A stretch of DNA of 64,000 nt, from positions 124,001 to 188,000 of the forward strand of contig NZ_SCVD01000040.1 of NCBI RefSeq assembly GCF_004297125.1, written 5' to 3'. Shown here in pieces: positions 27,859-36,540 of this stretch. The DNA comes from Phenylobacterium sp. (GTDB taxonomy: Bacteria > Pseudomonadota > Alphaproteobacteria > Caulobacterales > Caulobacteraceae). The position numbers and the translations under genes were made by a program. The number at the start of each line of letters is the position of its first letter. Positions within the stretch are counted from its first letter, which is position 1. The notes below the pieces were generated by a model, which was not told the DNA's origin, did no database searches, and was given only the letters and a program-made list of their open reading frames with translations.

Positions 27859-28419
27859 CTAGCGCGCGCCCGAGACGATGGCCGTCCGCGCGTTACGGTT
27901 CTTCTGCCAGGACTCCTCGCCGCTGCCGGTGTCGATCGGCTGTTCCTTGCCGAACGAGATGGTGGAGATCCGCCCGCCCGTGACGCCCTGGCCGACCAGG
28001 AAGTCGCGCACCGAGTTGGCGCGCCGGGCGCCGAGCGCCAGGTTGTATTCCCGCGTGCCGCGTTCGTCCGCGTTGCCTTCGATGCGCACGACGACGCTGG
28101 GGTAGCGGCGCAGCCACTCGCTCTGGGCGGTCAGCAGCGGACGGGCGTCCTCGCGGATGTCATGGCTGTCGGTGTCGAAGTAGACCCGGTCGCCGACGTT
28201 GACGATGAAGTCCTGGGTCGAACCGGGGAGGGCTCCCACGGGCTGGCCGCTGACCGGGCCGGTGCTGGGCGGCAACGGGGTCGACGGGCCGGTGGACGAT
28301 GGGGGCGTCTGCGTCGGGAAGCTGGGCTTCGGCTTGCTCTGGCAGGCCGCGAGCGAGGCGGCGGCCGTCGCGATCAGGGCCAGGCGCAGGACGGTGCTCC
28401 CGGTGAAGCTTCGGACCAT
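27859..28419 (-). CDS. pal: Peptidoglycan-associated lipoprotein Pal
   Basis: A 186-residue outer-membrane lipoprotein. The lipobox is LAAC (Cys about 26), then a Ser/Pro/Thr-rich linker and an OmpA-like peptidoglycan-binding domain (about 75-185) with RVYFDTDSHDI and the signature GNADERGTREYNLALGARRA. It anchors the outer membrane to the wall and interacts with TolB and TolA. GAGGAG precedes the ATG at 28419. A 15-bp palindrome (28443-28457) lies just upstream, so pal may have its own promoter besides read-through from tolB. Confidence 0.95.
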   Translation of the reverse strand: MVRSFTGSTVLRLALIATAAASLAACQSKPKPSFPTQTPPSSTGPSTPLPPSTGPVSGQPVGALPGSTQDFIVNVGDRVYFDTDSHDIREDARPLLTAQSEWLRRYPSVVVRIEGNADERGTREYNLALGARRANSVRDFLVGQGVTGGRISTISFGKEQPIDTGSGEESWQKNRNARTAIVSGAR

Positions 28420-28442
28420 GTACGTCTCCTCGAGCGTTGAGT

Positions 28443-28457
28443 TGCAAATCATTTGCA
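28443..28457. promoter_or_regulatory. Perfect 15-bp palindrome upstream of pal
   Basis: TGCAAAT-C-ATTTGCA lies in the 68-base gap between tolB and pal, 24 bases upstream of the pal ATG. It is A/T-rich for this genome. It is either a regulator site or a transcript hairpin, and no known consensus was assigned. Confidence 0.45.
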
Positions 28458-28487
28458 GGGTCTATCGGGCGGGATTGCGGCGCAAGT

Positions 28488-29828
28488 CTAGTTGAGCAAA
28501 GGCGACCAGGCGGGGTCCGACCCTGCGCCAGGGTAAGGCATCGGCTGAAGGATTCGCCCAGTGACATCCACACTCCATAACTTGGGCGGGCCCCCTGGGG
28601 TTTCACGCGAGAACATAAGAACTCGACCGTTGGGCGCCCAGGTCGGGCCTTCGTCCAGGTAGCTGGAGGTCAAGAGGCGCTCGTCGGAACCGTCCGGACG
28701 CATGACCCCGATGTGGAATTCGCCGCCGGTTTGTTTGGTGAAAGCAATGAATTCGCCGGTCGGGCTCCAGACCGGCGTGGTGTAGCGGCCGCCCCCGCCG
28801 GAGATGCGCCGCGCGCCCGAGCCGTCGGCCCCCATCACGTAGAGTTGCGGCGAACCAGCCCGGTCCGAGTTGAAGACGATCCTGGATCCGTCCGGGGAGA
28901 ACGAGCCCGAAGTGTCGATCGCCGGGTCGGTGGTGAGCCGCGTGGAGGTGCGGCTGGCCAGGTTCATGACATAGATGTCGCTGTTGCCGGCGCGCTCGAC
29001 CGAGAACACCACCTTGCCGCCGTCGGGCGAGAACCGCGGCGAGAACACCATGCCCTGGAAGGTGCCCAGGCTCTCGCGCCGGCCGCTCTCCAGGTTGAAG
29101 AGATAGACCGTGGACGAGTCCTGCTTCAGCGACATGTAGGTGATCTCCTGGCTGTTCGAGGAGAACCGGGGCGTCATGACGATGCTGTCGCCGGAGGTCA
29201 GGTAACTGGGATTGGCGCCGTCCTGGTCCATGATCGCCAGGCGCTTGGTGACCTGCCCCCGGGCGCCGCTCTCGGCGACGAACACCACGCGGGTGTCGAA
29301 ATAGCCCTTCTCGCCGGTCAGCCGCTCGTAGACGGCGTCGGAGATCTTGTGGGCGACCTTGCGCCAGCTTTCCGGGCTGGCGGTGAACTGCAGGCCCAGC
29401 AGCTGCTGCTCGGCGAAGACGTCCCAGAGGCGGAAGTCGACACGAAGCTTGCCGCCTTCGACCGTGACCTGGCCGTTCACCAGCGCCTGGGCGTTGATGG
29501 TCTTCCAGTCGGCGAACCGCGGCTGGACGTTGGCGGTCAGGCCCTTCTCGATGAAACTGTTGGGGTCCAGCGGCCGGAACAGGCCCGAGCGCTGCAGATT
29601 GGCGGAGATCACCTGGCTGATGTCGCCGCCCACCTGGCCGCCGCCGAAGGCCGGCACGGCGATGGGCAGGGGCTGGACGTCGCCGCGGTTGACGTTGACC
29701 TCGATCTCCGCGCGGGCGGGCTGGGCGATCGCCACGGCCGTGATCGCGCAGAGCAGGGTGAACAGCAGGGCCGCCGCCCGCGAGGGAAGAGTCTGGCGCG
29801 TGGGCAGGCTCCGGGCTTGGGTCATCAC
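28488..29828 (-). CDS. tolB: Tol-Pal system beta-propeller protein TolB
   Basis: A 446-residue periplasmic protein with a signal peptide (residues 1-40, ending QPARA). The N-terminal domain (about 41-170) is followed by a six-bladed beta-propeller of WD40-like PD repeats (about 190-446), with repeated SPDGSRIVFNSDRAGSPQLY-type blades. TolB cycles between Pal and TolA. The start overlaps the tolA stop. The mature N terminus (AEIEVNVNRGDVQPLPIAVP) matches TolB. Confidence 0.95.
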   Translation of the reverse strand: MMTQARSLPTRQTLPSRAAALLFTLLCAITAVAIAQPARAEIEVNVNRGDVQPLPIAVPAFGGGQVGGDISQVISANLQRSGLFRPLDPNSFIEKGLTANVQPRFADWKTINAQALVNGQVTVEGGKLRVDFRLWDVFAEQQLLGLQFTASPESWRKVAHKISDAVYERLTGEKGYFDTRVVFVAESGARGQVTKRLAIMDQDGANPSYLTSGDSIVMTPRFSSNSQEITYMSLKQDSSTVYLFNLESGRRESLGTFQGMVFSPRFSPDGGKVVFSVERAGNSDIYVMNLASRTSTRLTTDPAIDTSGSFSPDGSRIVFNSDRAGSPQLYVMGADGSGARRISGGGGRYTTPVWSPTGEFIAFTKQTGGEFHIGVMRPDGSDERLLTSSYLDEGPTWAPNGRVLMFSRETPGGPPKLWSVDVTGRILQPMPYPGAGSDPAWSPLLN

Positions 29829-30619
29829 GTGCAGGCCTCTCGGGCGTTGAAATTGACGGCGATGCGGTCGCCATAGAATTCGCGGGGCAGGCCGCGGAAC
29901 GGCGCGGCGGCGTAGACGGCGCGCACGGCGCGGTCGGCGGCCGCCTGGGCCACGGGGGTCCGCGCGCCCTGGATTTGGGCGGCGACATCGCCCACCACCT
30001 GGCCGCCGATGCCCATCTGGAAGATCACCCGCACGACCACGTTGCGGCCGCCCTCCACGTCGCAGTTGGGATTCCAGCGGCGCTGAAGCTCTTCGGCCAA
30101 CCCCTGCATGGCGGCCCCGGCGGCCAGGCCGGTCCCCAGGGTCTGGCGCGCGACCGGAGCCGTCTCGGCGCGGGTCTGGCCCTTGGCGGCGGCGGAGGGT
30201 CGCTGCGGGGCGTTGCGGGCCGGCGCCTTCAGGCTGGCGGAGAGCGCGTCGAGGTCGAAGCTCTTCTCGGCGGGCTTGGCTGGGGTCTTGACCGCGGGCG
30301 CGGGCTTCGGAGCGGGGGTCGGGGCGGCCTTCGGCGTCGGGGGTGGCGGCGCCGGCGTGGGAGGCGGCGGCGCGGGTTCGGGCGGCGCCTCGGCCACCGG
30401 CTCCTCGGTCGCCGCTTCCTGGGTCTCGGGGCCCTGCTCGGCGGGGCGGGTGTCGGTGTCGGGCGCAGTGGAGACGATGGTCACGGGCACCACCGAGCCC
30501 ACCTTCAGGTCGCGGTTGCCCCAGGTGATCATGAAGGCGGCCGCCACCGCGACGTGCAGGCCGATGGAGCCCAGCGCCGCCGGAGAGACCTCGATGCGCC
30601 TGGCGCTGGCCCGGCTCAC
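29825..30619 (-). CDS. tolA: TolA-like periplasm-spanning protein
   Basis: A 264-residue TonB/TolA-type protein. An N-terminal membrane segment (about 15-32) is followed by a Pro/Ala/Lys-rich linker (~60-130) and a C-terminal domain (~175-264) with RRWNPNCDVEGG and FRGLPREFYGDRIAVNF. It couples the TolQR motor to TolB and Pal. Gene order and overlaps with tolR and tolB support the name; the C-terminal domain is the short alphaproteobacterial version. Confidence 0.88.
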   Translation of the reverse strand: MSRASARRIEVSPAALGSIGLHVAVAAAFMITWGNRDLKVGSVVPVTIVSTAPDTDTRPAEQGPETQEAATEEPVAEAPPEPAPPPPTPAPPPPTPKAAPTPAPKPAPAVKTPAKPAEKSFDLDALSASLKAPARNAPQRPSAAAKGQTRAETAPVARQTLGTGLAAGAAMQGLAEELQRRWNPNCDVEGGRNVVVRVIFQMGIGGQVVGDVAAQIQGARTPVAQAAADRAVRAVYAAAPFRGLPREFYGDRIAVNFNAREACT

Positions 30620-31107
30620 GGAGCGGCCTCCTCCTTGTCCGTCGCCCCGGACGAGGGGCCGCCGGTCTCGGTGATCAGGTTGATCGAGGTGAAGCCCGAG
30701 GTGGAGAGCGAGGCCATCACCCGGGCGACGATCTCATAGCTGGCCTTGCCGTCGGCTCGCACATAGATCGGCCGCGTGCTGTCGGAGGCCATCTCCTTCA
30801 GGCGCGGCGCCAGGTTGGCGAAGGGGACCTCGTTCTCGCCGACGTAGATGCGTCCGTCGGCGCGGATGGAGAGCGTGATGGGGTCGGGCACGTCCTGCAT
30901 GGCGCCGGCCTCGGTCTTGGGCAGCTCGACCGGAACCCCGGCCGTGAGCAGCGGCGCCGAGATCATGAAGATGATCAGCAGCACCAGCATCACGTCCACC
31001 AGCGGCGTGACGTTGATCTCGGAAAGCGCGCCGCGGCGGCCGCGGCCGTAGCGACGGCGCCGCTTGGAGCCGCCCGCCGCGAAGGCGTCGTTGGCCGACA
31101 GCGCCAT
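30616..31107 (-). CDS. tolR: TolR, ExbD/TolR family motor protein
   Basis: A 163-residue protein. After a basic N terminus (SKRRRRYGRGRRGALSEINV) comes one membrane helix beginning TPLVDVMLVLLIIFMI. The conserved Asp of the helix (in PLVDVML) is the proton-conducting residue. A periplasmic dimerisation domain fills residues about 60-150. It starts four bases after the tolQ stop, and its stop overlaps tolA. Confidence 0.94.
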   Translation of the reverse strand: MALSANDAFAAGGSKRRRRYGRGRRGALSEINVTPLVDVMLVLLIIFMISAPLLTAGVPVELPKTEAGAMQDVPDPITLSIRADGRIYVGENEVPFANLAPRLKEMASDSTRPIYVRADGKASYEIVARVMASLSTSGFTSINLITETGGPSSGATDKEEAAP

Positions 31108-31110
31108 GCT

Positions 31111-31812
31111 TCAGCCCCCCGCCAGACGCCGCTGGATGGCCGTGGAGAGGTCGTCGGCGAAGCTTTCCAGCCGGCCCGAGTACTTCCCCGCGGCGGTCGA
31201 GTAGGCATTGTACGCCACGTACGCCGGGATCGCCGCGGCCAGGCCGATGGCGGTGGCGAGCAGCGCTTCGGCGATCGAGGGGGCCACGATGGCCAGCGAG
31301 GTGTTCTTCTGGATGGCGATGGCCTGGAACGACCGCATGATACCCCAGACCGTGCCGAACAGCCCCACGAAAGGCGACGCGGTGGCGACGATGGCCAGGA
31401 CGCCCAGGCCGGCTTCCACGCGGGCGCTCTCGCGGGCGATGGTGGCGTCGAGGTGCCGGTCGATGCGCTGGATCAGGAAGGCGGTCTGGCCCTCGCTGGC
31501 GGACCCCTTCACGCGGGCGTCGCGCCACTCCTTCAGCGCGCCCTGCAGCATGCGGGGCAGGGCGTGGGCGGGGCGTTCGCCGGCGTCGGCGGCCACGTCT
31601 TCCAGGCTGCGGCCGGAGGCGACGGAGTCCTCGAACTTGTCGGCCTGGCGGTTCAGGGCCGCGAACTTGAACATCTTGTCCAGGATGATCGTCCAGGACC
31701 ACAGCGAGGCGATCGCCAGGCCGATCATGACCAGCTTCACGACCCAGTCGGCGCGGACGAAGATGCTGAGAAGGTCGAAGCTCTCGGGCGTGACGGCGGC
31801 GGCCGGGTCCAT
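31111..31812 (-). CDS. tolQ: TolQ, MotA/TolQ/ExbB family proton channel protein
   Basis: A 233-residue inner-membrane protein with three membrane helices: about 22-42, 135-155 and 168-190. The second and third regions contain FVGLFGTVWGIMRSFQAIAI and APSIAEALLATAIGLAAAIP, the family signature. With TolR it forms the proton-driven motor for outer-membrane constriction. AGGAGA precedes the ATG at 31812. Confidence 0.95.
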   Translation of the reverse strand: MDPAAAVTPESFDLLSIFVRADWVVKLVMIGLAIASLWSWTIILDKMFKFAALNRQADKFEDSVASGRSLEDVAADAGERPAHALPRMLQGALKEWRDARVKGSASEGQTAFLIQRIDRHLDATIARESARVEAGLGVLAIVATASPFVGLFGTVWGIMRSFQAIAIQKNTSLAIVAPSIAEALLATAIGLAAAIPAYVAYNAYSTAAGKYSGRLESFADDLSTAIQRRLAGG

Positions 31813-31862
31813 TGGGTCTCCTAGTCGTGTCCGGTCGTGGTTGGCGGGGTTCGGTGGCGATC

Positions 31863-32306
31863 TTATGGCGTGGCGAAGTAGGGCCTGAGCAGATCGACCA
31901 TGTCGCGCGGCGGTCTTATGGCCCGGCCCTTCATGTCGATGCACACGGCCTGGACCTGAGCCGCGGCGATCAGTTCGTCGCCTCGGGTGATGCGCTGGCT
32001 GACCAGCAGGCGCGGTCCCTTCACGTCGTCATAGGTCGTACGGACCACCAGCGCATCGTCCACCCGGGCGGCGCGTTTGTAGTCCAGCTCGATGCGAACG
32101 ATGGTGAAGGCCGTGGGTTCCGGCAATGCCAGCAGGGCGCTGTGGCTGATGCCCACCACGCGGAAGAAGTCGCTCCGCCCGCGCTCGAAATAGCGCAGGT
32201 AGTTGGCGTGGTAGACCATGCCGGTGAAGTCGGTGTCCTCGTAATAGATCCGCACCGGCAGGCAGTGCTCGCGGCCTTCCAGCCAGCCGGATGAGGGCTC
32301 GCTCAT
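31863..32306 (-). CDS. ybgC: Tol-Pal-associated acyl-CoA thioesterase YbgC
   Basis: A 147-residue hot-dog-fold thioesterase. The active-site motif YYEDTDFTGMVYHANYLRYF (residues about 21-40) holds the conserved Asp. YbgC-type enzymes hydrolyse short acyl-CoA thioesters. The gene sits between ruvB and tolQ, as in many proteobacteria, and its start overlaps the ruvB stop by four bases. Confidence 0.93.
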   Translation of the reverse strand: MSEPSSGWLEGREHCLPVRIYYEDTDFTGMVYHANYLRYFERGRSDFFRVVGISHSALLALPEPTAFTIVRIELDYKRAARVDDALVVRTTYDDVKGPRLLVSQRITRGDELIAAAQVQAVCIDMKGRAIRPPRDMVDLLRPYFATP

Positions 32307-33328
32307 TCGAACAGGTCCCCGCCGCCAGTGGGGATGGACTTGGGCGCCGCCAGGCCCAGGTGGCTGTAGGCCTTGGCGCAGGCCATGCGGCCGCGAGGCG
32401 TGCGCTGGATGAAGCCCTGCTGCAGCAGGAACGGCTCGATGACGTCCTCGACCGCGTCGCGGGCCTCGGCGATCGCATAGGCCAGGGTCTCCACGCCCGC
32501 GGGACCGCCGGCGTAGTTCTCGATCAGGGCGCGCAGGTAGCGGCGGTCCAGCGCGTCCAGGCCGTGCTCGTCCACGTCCAGGCGGGCCAGGGCCGAGGCG
32601 GCGGCCTTGCGGTCGATGACGTCGGCGCCATCGGCGGCGGCGAAGTCCCGGACCCGGCGCAGCAGGCGTCCGGCCACGCGCGGCGTGCCGCGGGCCCGGG
32701 TGGCGATCTCGGCCGCGCCGTCGGGGGACAGGTTGGTCCCCATCTTCACCGAGGCGCCCAGCAGCACCTTCTGCAGCTCGGCGTGGGTGTAGAACTCCAG
32801 CCGGATCGGGATGCCGAAGCGGTCGCGCAGCGGGGTGGCCAGCAGGCCCGCCCGCGTGGTCGCGGCGACCAGGGTGAAGGGCGCCAGGTCGATGCGGATC
32901 GAGCGCGCCGACGGCCCTTCGCCGATCATCAGGTCCAGGACGTGGTCCTCCATGGCCGGGTAGAGGATCTCCTCCACATTGGCCGGCAGGCGGTGGATCT
33001 CGTCGATGAAGAGGACGTCGCGGGGTTCGAGGTTGGTCAGGATCGCGGCCAGGTCGCCGGCCTTGGCCAGCACCGGCCCGGAGGTGGCGCGGAAGTTCAC
33101 CCCCAGCTCGCGGGCGACGATCTGGGCGAGCGTGGTCTTGCCCAGGCCCGGCGGCCCGAACAGCAGCACGTGGTCCAGGGCCTCCTCGCGCTGCTTGGCG
33201 GCCTCGATGAAGACGCGGAGGTTCCCCTTGGCCTGCTCCTGGCCCACGAACTCGGCGAGGGTCTGCGGCCTGAGCGCCTTGTCCGCCGGCTCGAAAGGCT
33301 GCGGCTCGCCGGAGATGATGCGGGTCAC
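32303..33328 (-). CDS. ruvB: Holliday junction branch-migration helicase RuvB
   Basis: A 341-residue AAA+ motor. Walker A GPPGLGKTTLAQ (about residues 59-70), Walker B LFIDEIHR (about 110-117), sensor region VAATTRAGLL and arginine-finger area GTPRVAGRLLRR are all present, with a winged-helix C-terminal domain. It drives branch migration on RuvA-bound four-way junctions. It is coupled to ruvA by an ATGA overlap and should share the SOS-box promoter before ruvA. Confidence 0.97.
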   Translation of the reverse strand: MTRIISGEPQPFEPADKALRPQTLAEFVGQEQAKGNLRVFIEAAKQREEALDHVLLFGPPGLGKTTLAQIVARELGVNFRATSGPVLAKAGDLAAILTNLEPRDVLFIDEIHRLPANVEEILYPAMEDHVLDLMIGEGPSARSIRIDLAPFTLVAATTRAGLLATPLRDRFGIPIRLEFYTHAELQKVLLGASVKMGTNLSPDGAAEIATRARGTPRVAGRLLRRVRDFAAADGADVIDRKAAASALARLDVDEHGLDALDRRYLRALIENYAGGPAGVETLAYAIAEARDAVEDVIEPFLLQQGFIQRTPRGRMACAKAYSHLGLAAPKSIPTGGGDLFE

Positions 33329-33939
33329 CGCCCCAGCTCCTGCAGGGCGGCCTTGATCAGGGCGGGCGGCTCGGCGTCTTCGCCCAGGCGGATGGCGGCG
33401 GCTTCGACCACGCGGCGGGCGGCGGGCTCGGCGACGCCCAGGCCCATCAGGGCGGCGACCGCCTCGCCGGAGGCCGAGGCCTTCATGGGCTGGGGCGCGT
33501 TGATCTGGCCGTGGAAGGCCGCCACCGGCCCGTCGGTGATCGGCTTGCCCTTGAGCTCGGTGACGATGCGCAGCGCCAGCTTGGGGCCGACGCCGGAGGC
33601 GCGGGCCACGGCGGCCCTGTCGTCGCGCGCCACGGCGCCCGCCAGCTCGGCCGGCGGCAGGACGTCCAGCACCGCCAGGGCCGCCTTCGGCCCCACGCCC
33701 TGGATGGTGCGCAGCAGGACGAAGGCCTGGCGGTCCTCGCGGGCCAGGAAGCCGTAGAGGGTCAGGCCGGTCTGCTCGCCCCAGTGGCTCTCCACATGCA
33801 GCACCGCCTCACCGCCCACCTCGGGTAGGCGCGACAGGGTCCGCGACCCGCAGCGCACGACATAGCCCACGCCCATCACGTCGATGAGCGCTTCTTCCTC
33901 GCCGACTTCGGCGACGGCGCCGCGCAGGCGTCCGATCAT
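33325..33939 (-). CDS. ruvA: Holliday junction DNA-binding protein RuvA
   Basis: A 204-residue protein with the three RuvA domains. Residues 1-62 are an OB fold (MIGRLRGAVAEVGEEEALID). Residues about 65-145 carry helix-hairpin-helix motifs (IQGVGPKAALAVLDVL, ASGVGPKLALRIVTEL). Residues about 155-204 form the RuvB-contacting domain III. Tetramers bind four-way junctions and load RuvB. A perfect GTTC-N7-GTTC LexA box lies 12 bases before the ATG, so SOS induction of ruvAB is expected. Confidence 0.96.
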   Translation of the reverse strand: MIGRLRGAVAEVGEEEALIDVMGVGYVVRCGSRTLSRLPEVGGEAVLHVESHWGEQTGLTLYGFLAREDRQAFVLLRTIQGVGPKAALAVLDVLPPAELAGAVARDDRAAVARASGVGPKLALRIVTELKGKPITDGPVAAFHGQINAPQPMKASASGEAVAALMGLGVAEPAARRVVEAAAIRLGEDAEPPALIKAALQELGR

Positions 33940-33950
33940 GTGCGAATCAC

Positions 33951-33965
33951 GTTCGGCATGTGTTC
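33951..33965. promoter_or_regulatory. SOS (LexA) box of ruvAB
   Basis: GTTC-GGCATGT-GTTC exactly matches the alphaproteobacterial LexA consensus GTTC-N7-GTTC. It lies 12 bases upstream of the ruvA ATG. The consensus and SOS control of ruv genes are established knowledge; occupancy here is inferred. Confidence 0.85.
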
Positions 33966-34016
33966 TGGAGGAGTACCGCAGCGCGGACTCTCAGGGAACA
34001 ATGCGGAGCTTATGCA

Positions 34017-34040
34017 GCGGGCGGCTGGGGGGCCGCCCGC
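34017..34040 (-). terminator. Hairpin between ruvA and a PEP-CTERM gene
   Basis: A perfect 9-bp stem (GCGGGCGGC / GCCGCCCGC) with a 6-base loop, 11 bases beyond the stop of the minus-strand PEP-CTERM gene. No clear U-run, so it may be an attenuating hairpin protecting ruvA from read-through. Confidence 0.5.
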
Positions 34041-34051
34041 CGTTGTCGGCC

Positions 34052-34753
34052 TCAGGCCACGAGGCCCCGGCGCTGGCGCAGGGCGGCGCCCATGCCGAAG
34101 AAGCCCAGGATCATCATCGCCCAGGTCGCCGGCTCCGGCACGCCGCCGACGTCGGCGCCGATGACCGTGAGCGCGAAGCCGGTGGAGTCGTAGGTGTAGT
34201 TGCCGGCCGCCCCGAGGGTGAAGCTGACGCGCTGGCCGGCGGCCAGGTCGGCGTCGAAGCCGAAACTGCGCGAGCCGCCGATGAAGGTGTCGGCGAACTG
34301 CTGGGTGGTCCCCACATAGCCCGCGATGTCGACGCCGGTCGGCGAGATGTCATGGGCCTGGTAGCTGCCGGCGAAGCTGTAGAGGCCGGCGGTGGGGGCC
34401 ACGAACTGCACGACGGTGTCCACGCCGGTGTCGGCGTGCAGGTTCAGGAAGCCCGCCTGGAAGAACGAGCTGCCCGGCGGGTCGTAAGTCCCGTCCACGG
34501 CCTTGGCGACGGACGCCTCGCCGTTGCGCACGCAGAAGACGCCGGCCGCGCCGCCGCACTGCGCCTGGGTGGTGGGATAGGCGGTGGCGGTCCCGGCGAA
34601 GGCGCCGGTGAAATAGCCGACCGCGAAATTGCCGGTCTGCACCGCCCCGTCCACCAGCTGGAACTGATCGTAGGCCACATAGCTGGCGGCGGTCGCCGGC
34701 GCCGCGACGGCGGCGAGCACCCCCGCCGCGATCAAGGATGTCAGAACTCTCAT
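34052..34753 (-). CDS. PEPxxWA-CTERM surface/secreted protein
   Basis: A 233-residue protein with a signal peptide (1-22, ending APATA) and a C-terminal sorting tail: VPEPATWAMM, a hydrophobic helix and a basic end (LRQRR). The mature beta-rich domain includes paired cysteines (TQAQCGG...VFCVR). PEP-CTERM tails are recognised by exosortases that process proteins at the envelope in exopolysaccharide producers; no exosortase is in the window. It is divergent from an AraC regulator that might control it. It lies inside the insert between ruvA and ruvC. Confidence 0.85.
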   Translation of the reverse strand: MRVLTSLIAAGVLAAVAAPATAASYVAYDQFQLVDGAVQTGNFAVGYFTGAFAGTATAYPTTQAQCGGAAGVFCVRNGEASVAKAVDGTYDPPGSSFFQAGFLNLHADTGVDTVVQFVAPTAGLYSFAGSYQAHDISPTGVDIAGYVGTTQQFADTFIGGSRSFGFDADLAAGQRVSFTLGAAGNYTYDSTGFALTVIGADVGGVPEPATWAMMILGFFGMGAALRQRRGLVA

Positions 34754-34888
34754 CGTACCTGCCCCGTTGGCTTGGAAATGGGTCACGGACCATTTCGTGT
34801 CGGCCAATGGGCTGACGGGATTGGAGATTCCCGCCACGCCGGCGATATTCGGGCGCGGTTCGGCCCGCGTGGTGACCGGGGGTTGAGT

Positions 34889-35770
34889 ATGGCGGACGAG
34901 ATTCCCCAGGCAGGGACTGCGCCGCTCGCCGTGCGCTTCCTGCGGCCCGCCGCCGAGCTCTCCGGGCTGATCGACGCCTACTACATCCTTGATGCGTGGC
35001 GTGCGGTGTCGGACCACCTGTTGGCCGGCCCGGGCAATGTGCGCTTCCAGCTGGCGGGCGAGTGGCGGCTGACCGTGGACGGCGCCCATTCGCCGACGCC
35101 GCAGCAGTCGGGGCTGTTCGGCCCCACCGACCGGGCGGCGATCTTCGCCTCCACCGGCCGCGCGATCATGCTGGGGGCGGGGTTGACGCCGGTGGGCTGG
35201 GCCAAACTGTTCGACGCCGACGCCAGCGACATGGCCAACCGCGTGCAGACGCTCTCCGACTTCGTGGGCGTGGCCGATGCGGACGGGCTCTATGCCGACC
35301 TGATGGCCGCGCCGGACGACCTGGGCATCGCCGCGGTGCTGGACAGCTGGTTCACCGCACGCGCCGCCGCCCGGCCAGACGCCGATCCGCGGGTCGCCGT
35401 TCTGGCGCGGGAGCTGCTACAACCCCACGACGACGTGACTTCGCTGGCCGCGGCGGTGGGGGTCTCCGAGCGCACCCTGGACCGCCTGTGCAAGCGGGGG
35501 TTCGGCTTCACGCCCAAGCAGTTGCTGCGCCAGAAGCGCTTCCTTCGCACCCTGGAACGCGTGCGCGGCGTCCTGGACCAGCCACTCTCGGGGCTGATCG
35601 ACGACGGCTATTTCGACCAGGCCCATTTCAACCGAGACTTCCGTCAGTTCATGGGCATGACCCCGACGGAGTACTTCGACTCGCCGAGGGAGATCATGCG
35701 CCGCTCGGCCGAGCTGCGGCGCGAGCTGAACGGGCTGGGGTTGCAGGGACTGCACCCGGCGCGGGGGTGA
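34889..35770 (+). CDS. AraC-family transcriptional regulator
   Basis: A 293-residue regulator. The N-terminal ~170 residues are a sensing domain (DUF6597-like layout, with SGLIDAYYILDAW and SGLFGPTDRAAI). The C-terminal ~100 residues hold two helix-turn-helices (SLAAAVGVSERTLDRLCKRG and FDQAHFNRDFRQFMGMTP). It is divergent from the PEP-CTERM gene. GGGGGTTGAG provides a plausible ribosome site before the ATG at 34889. The ligand is unknown. Confidence 0.87.
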   Translation: MADEIPQAGTAPLAVRFLRPAAELSGLIDAYYILDAWRAVSDHLLAGPGNVRFQLAGEWRLTVDGAHSPTPQQSGLFGPTDRAAIFASTGRAIMLGAGLTPVGWAKLFDADASDMANRVQTLSDFVGVADADGLYADLMAAPDDLGIAAVLDSWFTARAAARPDADPRVAVLARELLQPHDDVTSLAAAVGVSERTLDRLCKRGFGFTPKQLLRQKRFLRTLERVRGVLDQPLSGLIDDGYFDQAHFNRDFRQFMGMTPTEYFDSPREIMRRSAELRRELNGLGLQGLHPARG

Positions 35771-35885
35771 AGGGCGTACCTTCGACCCATTGCTGTCATT
35801 GGCGTCCGACAAGATGAATGGCTCGGTTCAGCCCTTCCCGTCATCGCGGCATTCGAGATGATTCAGCGATCAGGAGGAAAGCAGC

Positions 35886-36341
35886 TTGGAACACCCACCC
35901 CAAGTCGGAGACCGCCTCACGGACAAATCCGCACCGCCGGATGACGCGATGATCCGCGACTGGATCGGGCGGGAGGCGTTCGAGCACTGGAGCGCGCTGC
36001 GAGACTGGATCGATGCTTCATACCCTGGCGTATTCGCCCCGGACTGGATTTATGGCGGCAAGAAACACGGCTGGTCGCTGCGCTATAAGAAATCCAAAGC
36101 TTTCTGCACGTTTGTGCCCGAATACCGGGCGTTCTCGGTCGTGGTCGTGTTGGGAGCGGCAGAGAGGGAAAAAACCGAGGCGCAGCGCGACACACTGAGT
36201 CCTCGCCTCATGGCGCTTTATGACGAGGCCGAAACGTATCGCGATGGCAAATGGCTGAAGATCGGGATTTCCTCCGCAGCGGAACGACGAGACGTGACGG
36301 AACTCCTGGGGCTCAAACGCCCGCGCCGCGCAATTCCCTGA
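35886..36341 (+). CDS. DUF3788 protein
   Basis: A 151-residue soluble protein with the DUF3788 pattern: WIYGGKKHGWSLRYKKSKAF (about residues 54-73), a PEYRAFSVVVVLGAAE strand region, then DGKWLKIGI. These resemble small stand-alone proteins found in defence- or stress-associated and horizontally moving contexts; the function is unknown. The start is a TTG preceded by a very strong AGGAGGAAAG. Base composition is visibly lower in G+C than in neighbouring genes, which fits acquisition by transfer. Confidence 0.75.
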   Translation: MEHPPQVGDRLTDKSAPPDDAMIRDWIGREAFEHWSALRDWIDASYPGVFAPDWIYGGKKHGWSLRYKKSKAFCTFVPEYRAFSVVVVLGAAEREKTEAQRDTLSPRLMALYDEAETYRDGKWLKIGISSAAERRDVTELLGLKRPRRAIP

Positions 36342-36493
36342 GGCCCTGACGGCAGTTAGGTCCGCAATTCGGCCGTTCCGCGTGCCAGCGTTGGACGATC
36401 GCTCCCCACCCTGTTGCTGCCGTTCGGGACGTCCGCTGACGATAGGGTTTGCGGGCGTCCGTCTTTCGTCGCGGTGTCATCGATCGCCGTGAT

Positions 36494-36508
36494 GTTCACT
36501 AAATGTTC
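36494..36508. promoter_or_regulatory. Orphan SOS (LexA) box in the ruvA-ruvC insert
   Basis: GTTC-ACTAAAT-GTTC, a perfect GTTC-N7-GTTC, lies 32 bases before the broken terminase-like ORF at 36541. The rest of 36342-36540 shows no gene. Confidence 0.75.
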
Positions 36509-36540
36509 ACATTCTGGTCGCGTCGCGCTACACTCCGCCC

